DNA from: MPNP01 sp963668325
GTDB taxonomy: Bacteria; Pseudomonadota; Alphaproteobacteria; Rhodobacterales; Rhodobacteraceae
Direction of reading: 5' to 3'
NCBI GenBank assembly: GCA_963668325.1
Contig: OY764222.1
Coordinates: 992,001 to 1,056,000 of the forward strand
DNA: 64,000 bases
Of the stretch, positions 33,732 to 41,480 are shown piece by piece. Within the stretch, counting starts at the first letter, position 1. Each line of letters starts with the position of its first letter. A program made the position numbers and the translations under genes. A model generated the notes under the pieces. It saw nothing but the letters and a program-made list of their open reading frames with translations, was not told where the DNA came from and ran no database searches.

Positions 33732-34841
33732 ATGGAAATCAAGCCGCCTTTTCATGCCGATCATGTTGGCAGCCTTTTACGACCACAGGAGGTTGCCAAA
33801 GGGCGCGCAAAATTTAGTCAGGGATCAATCTCTGCCGAAAATCTCCAGGAAATAGAAAACAAACACATCCAATACGCCATCAAACAACAAGAAAATGTAG
33901 GTTTGAAGGCAGTTACCGATGGGGAGTTCAGAAGGTCTTTTTGGCACTATGATTTTATGGGTATGTTAACCGGGTTGGATTTGGAGGAAAGGGATGAAGG
34001 CATTGCCTTTGCAGGTGCCACACTCAGGCCGATTTTTCCGGTAATCAATACTCTGTTGGATTTTCCTGACGATCATCCCATGCTTAGCCACTACCAATTC
34101 GTTGCTGAAAACACGTCGGTCTTTCCGAAAATATCAATCCCTGGACCAAGTTGTTGTCATTTCCGGGTTGCCATTGAGGACATACATCCCCCCGATTATC
34201 ATGACCCGGAGGTCCTGATGAACGATATAATGCTTACCTACAAAAAGGCTGTCCAGTCATTCTATGATGTCGGTTGTCGTTATCTACAAATGGATGATAT
34301 CTTTTTTGCCTATCTTTGTGACCCTGTTCACCAGAAAACTAAAAGTGATATTGGCCAGGATCCGGACTGGCTTATCAGGAAATACGCCTGGATGATGGAA
34401 CAGGCCATAAAAGACCGCCCTGATGACATGTTGATCGGGATGCATTTGTGTCGGGGCAATTTCCAATCAACTCATGCGGCAGAAGGAGCATATGATCCCA
34501 TTGCGGATATCCTGTTCAATCAAACGGGTGTGGATATCTTTTTCATGGAATACGATACCAGCAGAGCTGGCAGTCTGGATCCTCTAAAGTATCTTCCCAA
34601 AGGGAACCAACGGGTTCTACCCGGATTTGTAACTACCAAGAAAGGAGAATTGGAGTCCAGAGATGAAGTTCTGCGAAAGTTCGAACAGGCCTCCAAGTAC
34701 ACAAATATTGACCAACTTGGCTTGGCACCCCAATGTGGGTTTGCTTCGACCGAAGAAGGTAATAAGCTTTCCGATAAAGACCAATGGCAAAAATTGGAGT
34801 TTATAGTCAGTATTGCCGAAGAAATTTGGGGCGAGGTTTGA
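33732..34841 (+). CDS. MetE-like cobalamin-independent methyltransferase
   Basis: This 369-residue single-barrel protein resembles the C-terminal catalytic half of cobalamin-independent methionine synthase, as in YxjG-like proteins. It begins with the typical HADHVGSLLRP, and the zinc site is intact: H238 and C240 (MHLCRGN), E273 (FMEYD) and C335 (PQCGF). It lacks the N-terminal half that binds folate in MetE. Members transfer methyl groups to thiols; whether this one makes methionine or removes a methyl group from a catabolic substrate is unknown. It lies 29 bases ahead of the GalB-like gene, so catabolic use is plausible. Confidence 0.85.
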   Translation: MEIKPPFHADHVGSLLRPQEVAKGRAKFSQGSISAENLQEIENKHIQYAIKQQENVGLKAVTDGEFRRSFWHYDFMGMLTGLDLEERDEGIAFAGATLRPIFPVINTLLDFPDDHPMLSHYQFVAENTSVFPKISIPGPSCCHFRVAIEDIHPPDYHDPEVLMNDIMLTYKKAVQSFYDVGCRYLQMDDIFFAYLCDPVHQKTKSDIGQDPDWLIRKYAWMMEQAIKDRPDDMLIGMHLCRGNFQSTHAAEGAYDPIADILFNQTGVDIFFMEYDTSRAGSLDPLKYLPKGNQRVLPGFVTTKKGELESRDEVLRKFEQASKYTNIDQLGLAPQCGFASTEEGNKLSDKDQWQKLEFIVSIAEEIWGEV

Positions 34842-34870
34842 TACTTCCATACCAAATGAAACGTTAATTT

Positions 34871-35602
34871 ATGTCCAAGCCTTCAGCTTTGGTATTTAGT
34901 GCTCATGCAGCAGATTTTGTCTGGCGATGTGGCGGTGCGATTGCTCTTCATCAGGCCAAGGGGTATGAAGTAACGATAATTTGCCTTTCCTATGGGGAAC
35001 GAGGTGAAAGCGCCAAACTGTGGAAAAAAGGAAATACCTCGCTGGATGAGGTTAAGCAGGTTAGAAAACTTGAAGCAGAAAATGCTGCTTCTGCCTTAGG
35101 TGCCCATGACATCATATTTTTGGATCTGGGAGATTATCCTCTCGAAGTTGATAAAGAATCCAAGTACAAAATTGTGGATATCATCAGAAAGGTTCAGCCA
35201 GGCTTTATTCTGTCACACTCTAGGTATGATCCGTACAATACTGATCATATGTACACAACCGAGTTGGCCTTGGAAACAAGAATGATTGCCCAGGCATGGG
35301 GACATCAACCTGGCGAAAAGGTTTTGGGTGCGCCCCAATTGTACCTGTTTGAACCACACCAGACAGAGCAAATGGGTTGGGTACCGAACGTGTTTCTGGA
35401 TATCACCGATGTTTGGGACAAAAAGCGTAAGGCCATAGAATGTATGGCGGGTCAGGTTCATCTGTGGAATTATTACACCAATCTGGCCGAGAACAGGGCC
35501 AACCATTTTCGCCGTAATTCGGGAGGTCAAGCCGGCGGTAGGCCAGCAAAATATGCTGAAGGATTTCAGGCTGTATTCCCACGTTGTGTGGATGAGTTAT
35601 AA
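34871..35602 (+). CDS. PIG-L-family hydratase, 4-oxalomesaconate hydratase GalB-like
   Basis: GalB adds water to 4-oxalomesaconate in the gallate and protocatechuate 4,5-cleavage routes. The protein is 243 residues and begins with SAHAADFVWRCGGAIALH, the GalB variant of the AHPDDE motif of PIG-L deacetylases, followed by SYGERGESAKLWKKG, SHSRYDPYNTDH (metal site near residue 118), LFEPHQTEQMGW and AGQVHLWNYYT. These agree with GalB more than with LmbE-type deacetylases. Its stop shares one base with the start of the aldolase gene, and that next gene supplies the following enzyme of the same pathway, which strengthens the call. Confidence 0.78.
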   Translation: MSKPSALVFSAHAADFVWRCGGAIALHQAKGYEVTIICLSYGERGESAKLWKKGNTSLDEVKQVRKLEAENAASALGAHDIIFLDLGDYPLEVDKESKYKIVDIIRKVQPGFILSHSRYDPYNTDHMYTTELALETRMIAQAWGHQPGEKVLGAPQLYLFEPHQTEQMGWVPNVFLDITDVWDKKRKAIECMAGQVHLWNYYTNLAENRANHFRRNSGGQAGGRPAKYAEGFQAVFPRCVDEL

Positions 35603-36276
35603 TGGGAAATATCGTTGTCCAAAATATAGAAAGAGCAGAACAATCAATAATCGTAGGGTTGGGAGAATGTGGAGTATCAACAGTCCATGAAGCTCAAGAC
35701 CGAACAGGATTGCTTCCTCCAAACATAAGACCAGTTTACAGCGGAGCCCAGATTTCCGGTTCTGCCTTGACTATTCTTGCTCCACCAGATGACAACTGGA
35801 TGTTGCATGTGGCAATGGAGCAGATAGTTCCCGGGGATATTCTTGTCCTTGGTACGACTTCTCCCTCTGATGCCGGATATTTTGGAGATTTGTTAGCCGC
35901 TTCAGCCAAGGCAAAGGGAGCGAGAGGTTTGGTAATAGATGCCGGGGTTCGTGATGTGCGAGAACTTAAAGAGATGGGTTTCCCAGTTTGGTCAAAGTTA
36001 ATTTCTGCCCAGGGTACGGTCAAAGAAAGATTGGGGTCTGTCAACATACCCATAGTAATTGGAACACCTGAAATTGATCCTGGTGATGTCATTATCGCTG
36101 ATGATGATGGGGTATGTGTTGTGAAGCGCAAAACCGCATCCCAAGTCCTGGAGAAAGCCAGAGCCAGGATATCCTCCGAAGTAGAAAAGAGGAGAAGGTT
36201 GTCTTCCGGTGAATTAGGAATTGATATGTATGACATGCGAAAGAAGCTCAAGGATAAAGGGCTGAAGTATGTTTGA
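35602..36276 (+). CDS. RraA-like aldolase, 4-carboxy-4-hydroxy-2-oxoadipate aldolase LigK/GalC-like
   Basis: This class II aldolase splits 4-carboxy-4-hydroxy-2-oxoadipate into pyruvate and oxaloacetate. The 224-residue RraA-fold protein carries GDILVLGTTSPSDAGYFGDLLA (around residues 78-99) and AKGARGLVIDAGVRDVRELK, including the Asp and Arg-Asp metal/substrate positions of the D-X20-R-D motif. RraA regulators of RNase E share the fold but normally lack that motif and lie elsewhere. The gene overlaps its neighbours on both sides (one base with galB-like, eight with the dioxygenase), so the three are coupled. Confidence 0.78.
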   Translation: MGNIVVQNIERAEQSIIVGLGECGVSTVHEAQDRTGLLPPNIRPVYSGAQISGSALTILAPPDDNWMLHVAMEQIVPGDILVLGTTSPSDAGYFGDLLAASAKAKGARGLVIDAGVRDVRELKEMGFPVWSKLISAQGTVKERLGSVNIPIVIGTPEIDPGDVIIADDDGVCVVKRKTASQVLEKARARISSEVEKRRRLSSGELGIDMYDMRKKLKDKGLKYV

Positions 36277-37225
36277 TGGGAATTCGAATGTTGCCCATCT
36301 TGGACATGTTGAAGTCTATTCGAATAAGATTGAGGAAAGCTTCAAGTTCTTTACTGAAGTTTATGGCCTTACCGAAAGCGGTCGGGAAGGAAACAGCTAT
36401 TACCTGAGAGCTTTTGATGATTATGAGTTCCACACTCTCAAACTGACTGAACATGATACGACCGGCGTAGGCCACATTGGATACAGAGCATCTTCCCAAC
36501 AGGCCCTGGAAAACAGGGTAAAAATCATCAGGGACAATGGAATTCAAGGGGAGTGGGTCGAGGGTGATTTGGGCCATGGCCGTGCTTTCAAGTTCCAGGG
36601 TCCTTATGGTCATTGGTTTGAGCTTTACTGGGAAACCAACAGGTATCAACCTCCTCCCTCTGAGAAACCTGCCCTGAAAAACATCCACCAAAAATTTCAT
36701 GCCCGCGGGTGTTGCCCCCGTAGACTGGATCACGTTAATCTGTTGGCCGAAGATGTGTCCGTTTTTCGTGATTTCATGATTACCTGTTTTGGTAGCAGGA
36801 TAACTGAAGAGATATTGTTGGATAATGGACGTTTGGGCGGTTGTTGGTTTACTGTCAACAACAAAAGCTACGATTTAGCCTGTACTGAAGAACATGGTGG
36901 CGGGTGGGGCAGGTTTCACCATGTAACCTATGTTACCGACCAGAGAGATGAAATTATCAGGGCAGCCGATATTTTTCTGGAAAATGGTGTCCAAATTGAG
37001 TTCGGTCCTCACAAGCATGCAATACAGGGTACATTCTTCCTTTATGTGATGGAACCGGCCGGTAACAGGGTTGAGATAGCCAACCAAGGTTCAAGATTGA
37101 TATTACAACCTGATTGGGAAACAATCGTCTGGACCGAAACTGAAAGAAAGAAGGGTCAAGCCTGGGGGTTGCCGACCGCCAAAACTTTTCATACTTACGG
37201 CACTCCGCCAGTAAATGACAAGTGA
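36269..37225 (+). CDS. XylE-like extradiol ring-cleavage dioxygenase (VOC family)
   Basis: This protein of 318 residues has two VOC domains and aligns by eye with catechol 2,3-dioxygenase XylE. The C-terminal metal triad is H155 (LDHVNLLAED), H218 (RFHHVTYV) and E269 (NRVEIAN); the second-sphere H250 and Y259 of XylE are also kept. The position of XylE H199, which acts on oxygen and the substrate, is Y201 here with a two-residue shift. The N-terminal domain unusually keeps its own H13, H69, E118 set. It overlaps the aldolase gene by eight bases. A ring-cleaving oxygenase is the likely role, but the altered residue leaves the reaction open. Confidence 0.8.
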   Translation: MFDGNSNVAHLGHVEVYSNKIEESFKFFTEVYGLTESGREGNSYYLRAFDDYEFHTLKLTEHDTTGVGHIGYRASSQQALENRVKIIRDNGIQGEWVEGDLGHGRAFKFQGPYGHWFELYWETNRYQPPPSEKPALKNIHQKFHARGCCPRRLDHVNLLAEDVSVFRDFMITCFGSRITEEILLDNGRLGGCWFTVNNKSYDLACTEEHGGGWGRFHHVTYVTDQRDEIIRAADIFLENGVQIEFGPHKHAIQGTFFLYVMEPAGNRVEIANQGSRLILQPDWETIVWTETERKKGQAWGLPTAKTFHTYGTPPVNDK

Positions 37226-37239
37226 AAGTTTGACCCGAG

Positions 37240-37316
37240 TGGTGCGCTGAGGAAGATTCGAACTCCCGACCTCATGATTCGTAGTCACGCGCTCTATCCA
37301 ACTGAGCTACCAGCGC
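37240..37316 (-). tRNA. tRNA-Arg (anticodon ACG)
   Basis: On the minus strand a complete cloverleaf can be drawn: acceptor GCGCTGG with TCAGCGC (one G-T), D arm GCTC/GAGC, an anticodon stem CGTGA/TCATG with loop CTACGAA, T arm GGGAG with TTCGAAT and CTTCC, discriminator A and an encoded CCA. The anticodon is ACG, which after A-to-inosine change reads CGU, CGC and CGA. The 3' end lies next to the end of the dioxygenase gene. Confidence 0.95.
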
Positions 37317-38224
37317 TTAAAAACAAGATAATATCAAGCATTGGAAGTTCAAGAAGTTAGGCCGAACTTCTTAAACTGTAACTAAGGTATTATACCCTAT
37401 TCATAGGGACTTAATTCAATTTGCCAAACAGCATTTACTGGACAGTACCCTTTCATCGGATAAATTTTGCCTCACCTGGAGCCGGATGGATTTTACCACC
37501 CAACAAATCAAATACCTTGGTCTGCAATGCTATCGGTTTTATTGAGAACTGTACGTTTAACAATTCGGAGGCAATGAATGAACAAGATTGAACAAGAATA
37601 CAACAACCTTACCAAAAGTAAGGGAGATTTTGATATGGGCTTCAAAAAGTCTGCGTATGAATTAGGGGATAAATTAAGGCAAATGGGTATTGAACGCCCA
37701 AAAACCGTACCTCGAATTTCAGACCCTGCACATAGCAGAGGACTAGGCAACTCTCATTCGACTTCTTTGGTGCATGAAATCTCCAGAATACGGAATTCTT
37801 AATATATTTGTTCGTTAGAGGCTGGGATCCTGATTGACGATCAGGGTTAGTTATAGGATTGACCAAACTATCACTTCAATGATGGTTGGAAACAAGACAA
37901 GCAGAGAACATTACCATGGTTATCCAGAATGATATCAAGGGTTTTGGAATCTTAGCCGAGATCATTTTGGCCGGCTGCACGTTAATCGTTTAGTATAAAC
38001 CAACTAGGAAGTTGGCTCTCGAAGTTCCATCTATCCAAAGAGAATTTATTTGTACAACACCCTTAGATCTGTGTTCCAGTAGGAGTGTTTAATTCTTGCA
38101 TGTGAGCACTTCTAATTGGTAATCAAACTACTATTATTATCATTAGACTCTTTTATGCCCTAGCACCATCGTTGGGTCCAATTAAAAGATGATCCCTTCA
38201 TTTCATTAGTCGAGGTTAGTTCCC
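37317..38224. other. 900-base gene-poor region downstream of the tRNA's 5' end
   Basis: Apart from one small reading frame listed separately, I see no gene. Small hairpins occur, CCTGAT/ATCAGG at 37829-37845 and CCAACT/AGTTGG at 38000-38015, without T-runs. No terminal repeats or integrase-like fragments are visible. The stretch holds the promoters of tRNA-Arg and of the aldolase gene at its ends, and otherwise looks like degraded sequence. Confidence 0.45.
37578..37802 (+). CDS. Small hypothetical protein with strong ribosome binding site
   Basis: This 74-residue frame is preceded by GGAGG six bases before the ATG, an optimal spacing. The product is hydrophilic: a charged helix (MNKIEQEYNNLTKSKG), a GFKKSAYELGDKLRQMGIERP segment and a Ser/His/Arg-rich tail. 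No family is recognised. It stands alone in a long intergenic region and could be a remnant, but the ribosome binding site argues for translation. Confidence 0.4.
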   Translation: MNKIEQEYNNLTKSKGDFDMGFKKSAYELGDKLRQMGIERPKTVPRISDPAHSRGLGNSHSTSLVHEISRIRNS

Positions 38225-39112
38225 ATGGATCCAATTAAGGTAAGTATTTTTCGAAATAGAGACGGGTTTATTTCAGCACTTGATCAATCGGGTGTTTCTA
38301 CCCCAACAGCTTTAAAATCCTATGGAATAAATGAGGATCAATACTCCTGTGATAAGGAAATGTATTCCCTGATACATGAAATGCGACTTCGTATCCTTAC
38401 CTCGGATAGTTTTACCAGTGATAGAATTGTCGGGGCAATTTTGTTCCTGGATTCAGTCACCAGGAAAATTGGCGATGAATCTGTACCGAGTTACCTTTGG
38501 AACCAGAAGAAAATATTGACCATCCAAAAAATCGATGTCGGATTGGCAGATGAAGCTAATGGCATTCAATTAATGAAATCCATCCCGAATATGGAACAGA
38601 GTTTGGCTGAAGCTGTAGCAAATGGTGTTTTCGGAACCAAAATGCGGTCAGTAATCTGGGAAGCAACGCCTGGAGGCATTAATGAAATCGTTTCGCAACA
38701 GTTCGAATTTGCCCAAACCATTTTGGGATTTGGCCTTGTCCCGATAATTGAGCCTGAGGTATCTATTGGTATCCCAGACAAAGAGCGATGTGAAGAACTC
38801 CTGATAGCCGAGTTATCTGATAAACTGGATTCTCTGGAGGATAACCAGAATGTCGCTCTCAAGCTGACCATACCGAGCCAAGCCAACTTTTACGCAAGCC
38901 TGATCAAGCATCCGAGAGTAGTTAGGGTCACAGCTTTATCGGGCGGATACAGCCATGAGGAAGCTTGTAAGAAACTTGCTTTGAATCCAGGCATGATCGC
39001 CAGTTTTTCCCGGGCTTTGACTGAAAAGCTGAAGGTCAATCAGACAGCATCAGAATTTACCTCTGCTTTGGATAATTCCATAGAAAGTATCTTTCAGGCT
39101 TCGAAGACCTGA
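38225..39112 (+). CDS. Class I fructose-bisphosphate aldolase
   Basis: This aldolase interconverts fructose 1,6-bisphosphate and triose phosphates through a Schiff base. The 295 residues match the bacterial class I (Staphylococcus-type) group: LDQSGVSTPTALKSYGI (about residues 19-35), VGAILFLDSV, K139 in FGTKMRSVI, E177 in IIEPEVS, and the Schiff-base K213 in ALKLTIPSQ. Length is normal. It is a single gene and converges with a ferredoxin gene, the stop codons lying three bases apart. Metal-dependent aldolases of other alphaproteobacteria are unrelated. Confidence 0.93.
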   Translation: MDPIKVSIFRNRDGFISALDQSGVSTPTALKSYGINEDQYSCDKEMYSLIHEMRLRILTSDSFTSDRIVGAILFLDSVTRKIGDESVPSYLWNQKKILTIQKIDVGLADEANGIQLMKSIPNMEQSLAEAVANGVFGTKMRSVIWEATPGGINEIVSQQFEFAQTILGFGLVPIIEPEVSIGIPDKERCEELLIAELSDKLDSLEDNQNVALKLTIPSQANFYASLIKHPRVVRVTALSGGYSHEEACKKLALNPGMIASFSRALTEKLKVNQTASEFTSALDNSIESIFQASKT

Positions 39113-39115
39113 ATT

Positions 39116-39784
39116 TCATAATTTTGGGGCGTTGTTCAAAAAGGCTATCTGGTGAAACTCAGATTGCCTGGGATCACGTTGATAGTTTTGGCTAACAGGG
39201 CATATCCTTCTGACCTTACAGCCCATGCTTAAACATTCTTGCCCGTCAGAAGAACCGATATACGCACGGCAACCATCGGCATCATAACCATCAGGTGTTA
39301 AAACCCCAACGGGGCACGCTGTAATACAGGGTTTACCTTCACAGGTCTCACAAGGGCTGCTTGCGGTAGGTTGTGGTAATTGAATATGGTTTTGATAGGC
39401 CAAAACTCCTCGAAACGAAACCATGAGGCCGGCAGTATCATGAACCAAAAACTGAACAGGTGAATGCCAACTTCTCCCTGTTTTCAGAGCCCAGGTCATG
39501 AAGGGATGATAAGGAGGTCCACCGAAAGGGTAAACTGGCTCCCCGTTGGTCTTGATCCCAATCAAATCGATTACTCTTTTGGACCAGCGGTCCAAAGGAT
39601 TGGTTAATTCTTTCCTGAATTCTTCCTGAGATTTGAGATATACCCAAAAACCTGGTTCCTTGGGTCCCAGCATGATAAGTGTCTTGGTGCCCTCAGGTAC
39701 CTTGTCATGATCATCGGGATGGAATCCACCGAAAATATCAAGATGGAATTGCCCGGCCATGTCCAAGATTTTGGTATAGTCCAT
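39116..39784 (-). CDS. Ferredoxin-like 4Fe-4S protein
   Basis: The 222-residue protein has an N-terminal domain of unknown fold, with WALKTGRSWHSPVQFLVHDTAGLM as a landmark around residues 95-118, and a C-terminal cysteine region. The first cysteine set is CETCEGKPCITACPVG (near residue 147) and more follow in ECLSMGCKVRRICPV, enough for one or two [4Fe-4S] clusters. This layout is shared with alphaproteobacterial ferredoxin-like proteins related to the QueG C-terminus; electron partner and role are unknown. The ATG at 39784 was preferred over an upstream TTG. It lies 31 bases below argB. Confidence 0.8.
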   Translation of the reverse strand: MDYTKILDMAGQFHLDIFGGFHPDDHDKVPEGTKTLIMLGPKEPGFWVYLKSQEEFRKELTNPLDRWSKRVIDLIGIKTNGEPVYPFGGPPYHPFMTWALKTGRSWHSPVQFLVHDTAGLMVSFRGVLAYQNHIQLPQPTASSPCETCEGKPCITACPVGVLTPDGYDADGCRAYIGSSDGQECLSMGCKVRRICPVSQNYQRDPRQSEFHQIAFLNNAPKL

Positions 39785-39815
39785 TTGGCAACGAGTCAAG
39801 GAATAATAATTGTGT

Positions 39816-40667
39816 CTATTTTGATATCAGAGTTCCGATCCCATGATCGGTAAATAGTTCTAGAAGTACCGAGTTCGGAGTTTTGCCATTTAAAATCACA
39901 ACTGCCCTTACACCATCCCGGACAGCGTTCAAGGCTGTTTCAGTCTTTGGAATCATTCCTCCCTGGATGACACCGGATTGAATTTTTGCTTCAACTTCTT
40001 CAGGAGAAAGCCTTGAAATCAAGTTGCTTGAATTATCCAGCACACCGTCAACGTCAGTTAGCAACAATAGCCTATCGGCATTAAGAGCTGAAGCGATTGC
40101 ACCAGCAGCAGTGTCACCATTGACATTCAGAGTTGTCCCTTCCTTGTCTACCCCAATAGGAGCAATAACTGGAATCAAGCCGTTTTTGAACAAGTCTCTT
40201 AATACAGGTGAATTAACCTCATTAGGAATACCTACCAAACCTAGCTCTGGCTCAGCCATTTGACAAACCATGATATTGGCATCTTTCCCCGATATACCTA
40301 TTGCCAAACCACCTTCCTGGTTAATGGCCTGAACAATTCCTTTATTTACATGGCCTGCCAGCACCATCTCGGCAATTTCCACAATTTCAGGACTGGAAAC
40401 CCTTTTGCCCTTGATAAAACTGGATTCTATACCCAAACGATCAAGCGTGGTGTTTATTTTAGGCCCCCCACCGTGAACAACTACAGCGTTGATACCTATT
40501 TGCCTCATAAGGACAATGTCTTTGGCAAAACTGGCGAGAGATTTTGCATCCCCAATGGCATTCCCTCCAATTTTGACAACAACAACGGAATTGTCATAGC
40601 GTTGCATATAAGGCAAAGCCTCCGAGAGAGTTTTTGCTGTTGTCAACCAGTTCCTCGTGGTAACCAT
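39816..40667 (-). CDS. argB: Acetylglutamate kinase
   Basis: ArgB phosphorylates N-acetylglutamate in arginine synthesis and is often controlled by arginine. The 283 residues contain the glycine-rich VVVKIGGNAIGD loop (about residues 29-40), VVHGGGPKI (about residues 61-69), NVNGDTAAGAIASAL and LTDVDGVLD, with the MIPKTETALNAV closing helix. It is downstream of engB and upstream of the ferredoxin gene. In this window the arginine genes are split: argB here, argF-argD and argG elsewhere. Confidence 0.96.
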   Translation of the reverse strand: MVTTRNWLTTAKTLSEALPYMQRYDNSVVVVKIGGNAIGDAKSLASFAKDIVLMRQIGINAVVVHGGGPKINTTLDRLGIESSFIKGKRVSSPEIVEIAEMVLAGHVNKGIVQAINQEGGLAIGISGKDANIMVCQMAEPELGLVGIPNEVNSPVLRDLFKNGLIPVIAPIGVDKEGTTLNVNGDTAAGAIASALNADRLLLLTDVDGVLDNSSNLISRLSPEEVEAKIQSGVIQGGMIPKTETALNAVRDGVRAVVILNGKTPNSVLLELFTDHGIGTLISK

Positions 40668-40750
40668 TTCAAATATCCCGAAAGTCTAATATTCTTCCAT
40701 CAGTTTACATACACCGTAAAAGTTACAAAACCAGTACCGGTTTCAGGCAA

Positions 40751-41413
40751 TTATACCAATTCGGCTATGGCTGTTTGTAAATTGGTTATACCAGATTTAG
40801 TTTTTGAACTTGTAAATATAACCTCAGGCAATCCGACCGGATATTTCGAAATTGTCTCCTCAGCCAATTTCAGAAGTCTAGTCCTCTGATCTATCTTTAC
40901 CTTGTCAATCTTGGTGTAGATAAACTGGAATGATACAGCACTTTCGTTCAGCAATTTAAAGAACTCATGATCAATCTCCTTGGGACCAATTCTTGAATCC
41001 ACCAAGACGAAAACTCTTCGAAGCGAAGCGCGTCCCCTCAGATAGACAGACAAAAGTGTCTGCCGTTTTTCTTTGATCCACTTAGGCATTTTGGCATACC
41101 CATACCCCGGTAAATCGACGAGGTAGTGGGTCTCGCCAATGCAGAAATAATTTATCTCCTGGGTTCTACCGGGAGTATTTGAAGTGCGAGCCAGGTTCTT
41201 ACGATGGGTCAAGGAATTAATAAGAGAAGACTTCCCAACGTTGGACCGACCACAAAAACAAACTTCAACCCTTTCTGGTGAGGGAAGGTCATCAGTGTGA
41301 ACAACTCCCTTGAGAAATTGAATTTCCCCTGAAAAAAGTTTCCTACCTGCGGTATTTTGCTCAAAGGATAGTTCTGGAGAACTTGTTATGTTTAGTTCAA
41401 ATGGTTTGTTCAT
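40751..41413 (-). CDS. engB: Ribosome biogenesis GTPase EngB/YsxC
   Basis: EngB is a GTPase needed for large subunit assembly. Its G1 motif is CFCGRSNVGKSSLIN (about residues 48-62), G3 is DLPGYGYAK (about residue 98) with the family's GYGYAK signature, and G4 appears as YTKIDK (about residue 167). Length is 220 residues. It follows yidC after 67 bases in the conserved rpmH-rnpA-yidD-yidC-engB order. The N-terminal 25 residues before the GTPase core are poorly conserved. Confidence 0.94.
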   Translation of the reverse strand: MNKPFELNITSSPELSFEQNTAGRKLFSGEIQFLKGVVHTDDLPSPERVEVCFCGRSNVGKSSLINSLTHRKNLARTSNTPGRTQEINYFCIGETHYLVDLPGYGYAKMPKWIKEKRQTLLSVYLRGRASLRRVFVLVDSRIGPKEIDHEFFKLLNESAVSFQFIYTKIDKVKIDQRTRLLKLAEETISKYPVGLPEVIFTSSKTKSGITNLQTAIAELV

Positions 41414-41480
41414 TTACCGAATCCTGGCAATACCCTGATGCAAGAAGAGATTCTGGTTAAAAGTAAGGTCCCAGTTAAGG

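Noticed and set aside
37829..37845. Hairpin CCTGAT/ATCAGG as a terminator of the small frame
   Set aside because: It lacks a T-run on either strand and the stem is short.
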